Shown here piece by piece: positions 61,601-64,000 of a stretch of DNA of 64,000 nucleotides. The notes below the pieces were generated by a model that was given only the letters and a program-made list of their open reading frames with translations, was not told the origin of the DNA and ran no database searches. The stretch is from assembly GCF_002775205.1 (NCBI RefSeq), contig NC_036447.1:15544501-15608500 (forward strand), in the 5' to 3' direction. Numbering within the stretch: position 1 is the stretch's first letter; each line of letters opens with the position of its first letter. A program made the translations under genes and the position numbers. Source of the DNA: Xiphophorus maculatus. Taxonomy: Eukaryota; Chordata; Actinopteri; Cyprinodontiformes; Poeciliidae.

Positions 61601-64000
61601 GGTAAAACTAGCATCTGTATTTATTATAAGGCCCCTCTTGCTTTGGTCTATCTTTGTCTGCTTCCTCTTGTAGTCTAAACATCCATTTTTATTGCTTGTC
61701 CTTTCTACTCCATCTGCTTTGGTGGTCTAACTAAAGCTTAGAGCAGGGTTTATGTTTATTTAAAACTTTATTTTTAAACTTTTAGAGTAATGTCTTTGCT
61801 TGACTACCTATGCTGGAGGTCCTATGGTACGGTCAGTCAGAGTTTGTCAGCAACAAACCATATTTATGTCAGACAAAGACAACATGACGAAATACAAGAT
61901 GATTTTAGGATACAAATTATGATAAATGATTTCAGTTTATTTAAAGTTAGTTTTTACAGTCTATTGTGGCTTATGGCATAGCAGTTCAGTTTCATTTCTT
62001 AAATTAAATGCTTTGGGTCAGACATCCTTGAGAAAGCCACAGAGTAATTAAACACAGAATGACAGAATTATGTCATATTCAGCAAACCTGTGGCATCTGG
62101 ACCTGGAGTGCGGCACAGGTGAAGTTTGACATGTCGAGGTGTCACTCATCATGTCAAATGACCAGCGGCCAAACTCTCAAGTTATCAGTCTTCTGTAGCT
62201 TTCTCTTGCACTGAGGTGTGTGACCCAGAAAACAGAATTCAAGAACTGAAACTGAATTGTACAACTGAAATTGAAAGCTGAATTTTCCATTTCTTGTGTA
62301 TTTGCCATCAGTACATTTTTAAACCAAAACTTCACTTGATAGTTTATTTTAAAACTATTATGAGATCTCTGATTTTGCTTAGAAATCAAACAGAAATTTT
62401 AAACAATCCAGGAGGTAGCAACGGTCACATGGCACATACACAATAGGGTGAAATAAAACCAGTACAAGAGCTGTGGATTCTATTGAAGCAGTACAACTCT
62501 TGTTATAGATACAAGATTACATCCACAACATTGATAGAAATTATATTTTTGAAAATGTAAAAATATTTTTGATTTACATAAAGAAGAAAAAACAATAAAG
62601 TACTGCAGTATTCATAGCTTTAAGTTCAGTTGAAAACAAAGTTCACTTTTTTTTTTTTAGAGTGTTTGCATTTTTTGCTTCCTCCATCTGGCCAGACAAG
62701 GAGGACATCTGGTGCCTATAGTGCTGATTTCAAAGGAAAAGAAGAAAAGTACTAAGGAACAGAATATGCTGAACAAAAACAAGCAGCCAGACAAACGGAC
62801 CACAGATCTGCTTTGAATGTCTTACTGATATGTGTCATTTCCAGTAACTGGGAAAAAAGACAAGATGTAAGACAAGGGCTGACATCCACCCAGGCAGAGA
62901 TTCACCTTTCGGCTAGGCGCTCTCTTCATCACAACAGACGAGTCGCTGCATAAGTTCAGATGCTGCACCAATCCTCCAACTGATTTTCCACTCCATTTTT
63001 CTTTCATTTGTGAACAAAACTCTGAAATTCTTAAACTCCACTATTGGGACAAGATTTCTTCCCCAGAAAAGAGGAAATCTTTCCAAAATTATTATTTTTG
63101 CCTATGTTGATAGTGAATTTGTCTTTTTTTGATAAAATTGTTTTACATTTAATTACATTTGCAAAGTGTTTCATTTTAATCCCTTAGCTGAACATGTTTT
63201 CAGAACATCCACTAACATACATGTCTAAGCACATGGTATGGCTTTTTATTGCTATAAATGTAATTATAGGTGTCCATAATCCATTATAATTATAAAATGG
63301 AGACTAACTCCTTATTTTTAGGTACTGTTACTTGTTGTCTAGTAGCTCTCTGTTTTATGTGCCACAGATTTTACATCCTACACAACAAATGTTTACAGCG
63401 TATTAATACTCAAATAGTTTGCCTTCTTAGCCAAAGCTTTAAAAAGTGGCACTACAACTTGTTCTATTGGGTTGTACTAATCTTGCAACCTTTAATCGGG
63501 TTCTGGGAACAATAGAATGACTATGTTTGGCATTCTTTTTTTTTTTTTTTTAAACTTGGCTTTAATTTCGTGTTCAGATGTTTTATTTCTTTGAGTATCT
63601 GAAAAAGGGAGCTCATGAGTTAACATGTCTGATAGAAAGACTTCAGAGTGGAGGAGGAGGAGGGGTAGAGAGAGAGGGAGGCATCAGTTTCAGTGAGGGA
63701 GGACAGATTTTTCCCCAACACGTTGTGACAGATCTCCTTGTTACGACGCAACAACAAAAAAAAGCAGACCTCTGGCTAAGGCCTGTTGCACAACACATGC
63801 TGTGATAGTGTACACAAAAGAGGAGTGGAATAGTTAGATTTATTAAATGTTGTTTTACTCTGATAAATTATTACACAATTTCTGTAATATGTCCTTAAAT
63901 ATATTATGAAGAGAGTGAGCAAGGTAAAAGCAGAAATGAAAGGCTTTAAAAACATCTACAGCAGACGAAGAGAATTGGAAATGAATGTTTTTTAAGAAAA
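58641..64000. other. No gene recognised
   Basis: AT-rich sequence. I find no exon that I can tie to a family. Contents noted: a perfect hairpin at 60695-60739, T-rich tandem pieces near 61235-61270, a purine-rich stretch near 63648-63690, and a GC-richer block near 62870-63000 whose minus-strand frame is unrecognised. Confidence 0.5.
60695..60739. repeat. Perfect inverted repeat, 18-bp arms, 9-nt loop
   Basis: GTAATCATCATCATAAGT (60695-60712) and ACTTATGATGATGATTAC (60722-60739), with loop GTTCTTGAT. Confidence 0.95.

Noticed and set aside
62822..63007. Minus-strand 61-aa frame in a GC-richer block
   Set aside because: No family recognised and no good splice borders seen. It may deserve a translated search but cannot be called.
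1..64000. Search for CRISPR arrays, operons, toxin or defence systems, tRNA and rRNA genes
   Set aside because: None seen by eye. The window is ordinary split-gene vertebrate DNA, and no clear cloverleaf or rRNA-like stretch was noticed. A tRNAscan and Rfam search would be needed to exclude small RNAs in introns.

Overview
This is a vertebrate, almost certainly teleost fish, genomic window. Genes are split by GT/AG introns, the intergenic DNA is AT-rich, and degraded Tc1/mariner-like copies, hAT-like and retroelement fragments and microsatellites are frequent. I see no prokaryotic, phage, CRISPR or plasmid features, and no system I would call previously undescribed.

Five protein-coding genes can be reconstructed exon by exon. 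From left to right they are: the 3' part of an aspartoacylase-family gene closest to acy3 (+, about 90-1412, first exon off-window); cldnd1, a claudin-domain membrane protein (-, 4738-9021, 4 coding exons, 250 aa); glb1, lysosomal beta-galactosidase (-, 11871-19276, 16 coding exons, 654 aa); ccdc86, a nucleolar Cgr1-domain protein (+, 19888-21726, 4 exons, 294 aa); and rnf24, a membrane RING-H2 protein (-, coding exons 27167-40534, 149 aa, with a probable non-coding first exon near 56.3 kb). All reading frames join cleanly across the proposed junctions with no frameshift or stop.

The layout gives convergent acy3/cldnd1 and ccdc86/rnf24 pairs and one head-to-head pair, glb1/ccdc86, sharing 611 bp between start codons. 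That shared interval holds an M-box (TCATGTGA) on the glb1 side, a canonical E-box (CACGTG) on the ccdc86 side and a perfect match to the CTCF core consensus. The genes are not an operon and have unrelated jobs: amino-acid deacylation, membrane/junction protein, lysosomal glycan degradation, rRNA processing and ubiquitin ligation.

Most of the rest (21.7-27.1 kb, the rnf24 introns, and 56.6-64 kb) is non-coding. It contains at least ten Tc1-like relics of two or three families, one hAT-like MITE with candidate 8-bp target duplications, a 40-unit AT microsatellite in the likely rnf24 3' UTR, and many perfect short-loop inverted repeats (arms of 9-20 bp). A few GC-richer islands may be conserved regulatory elements.
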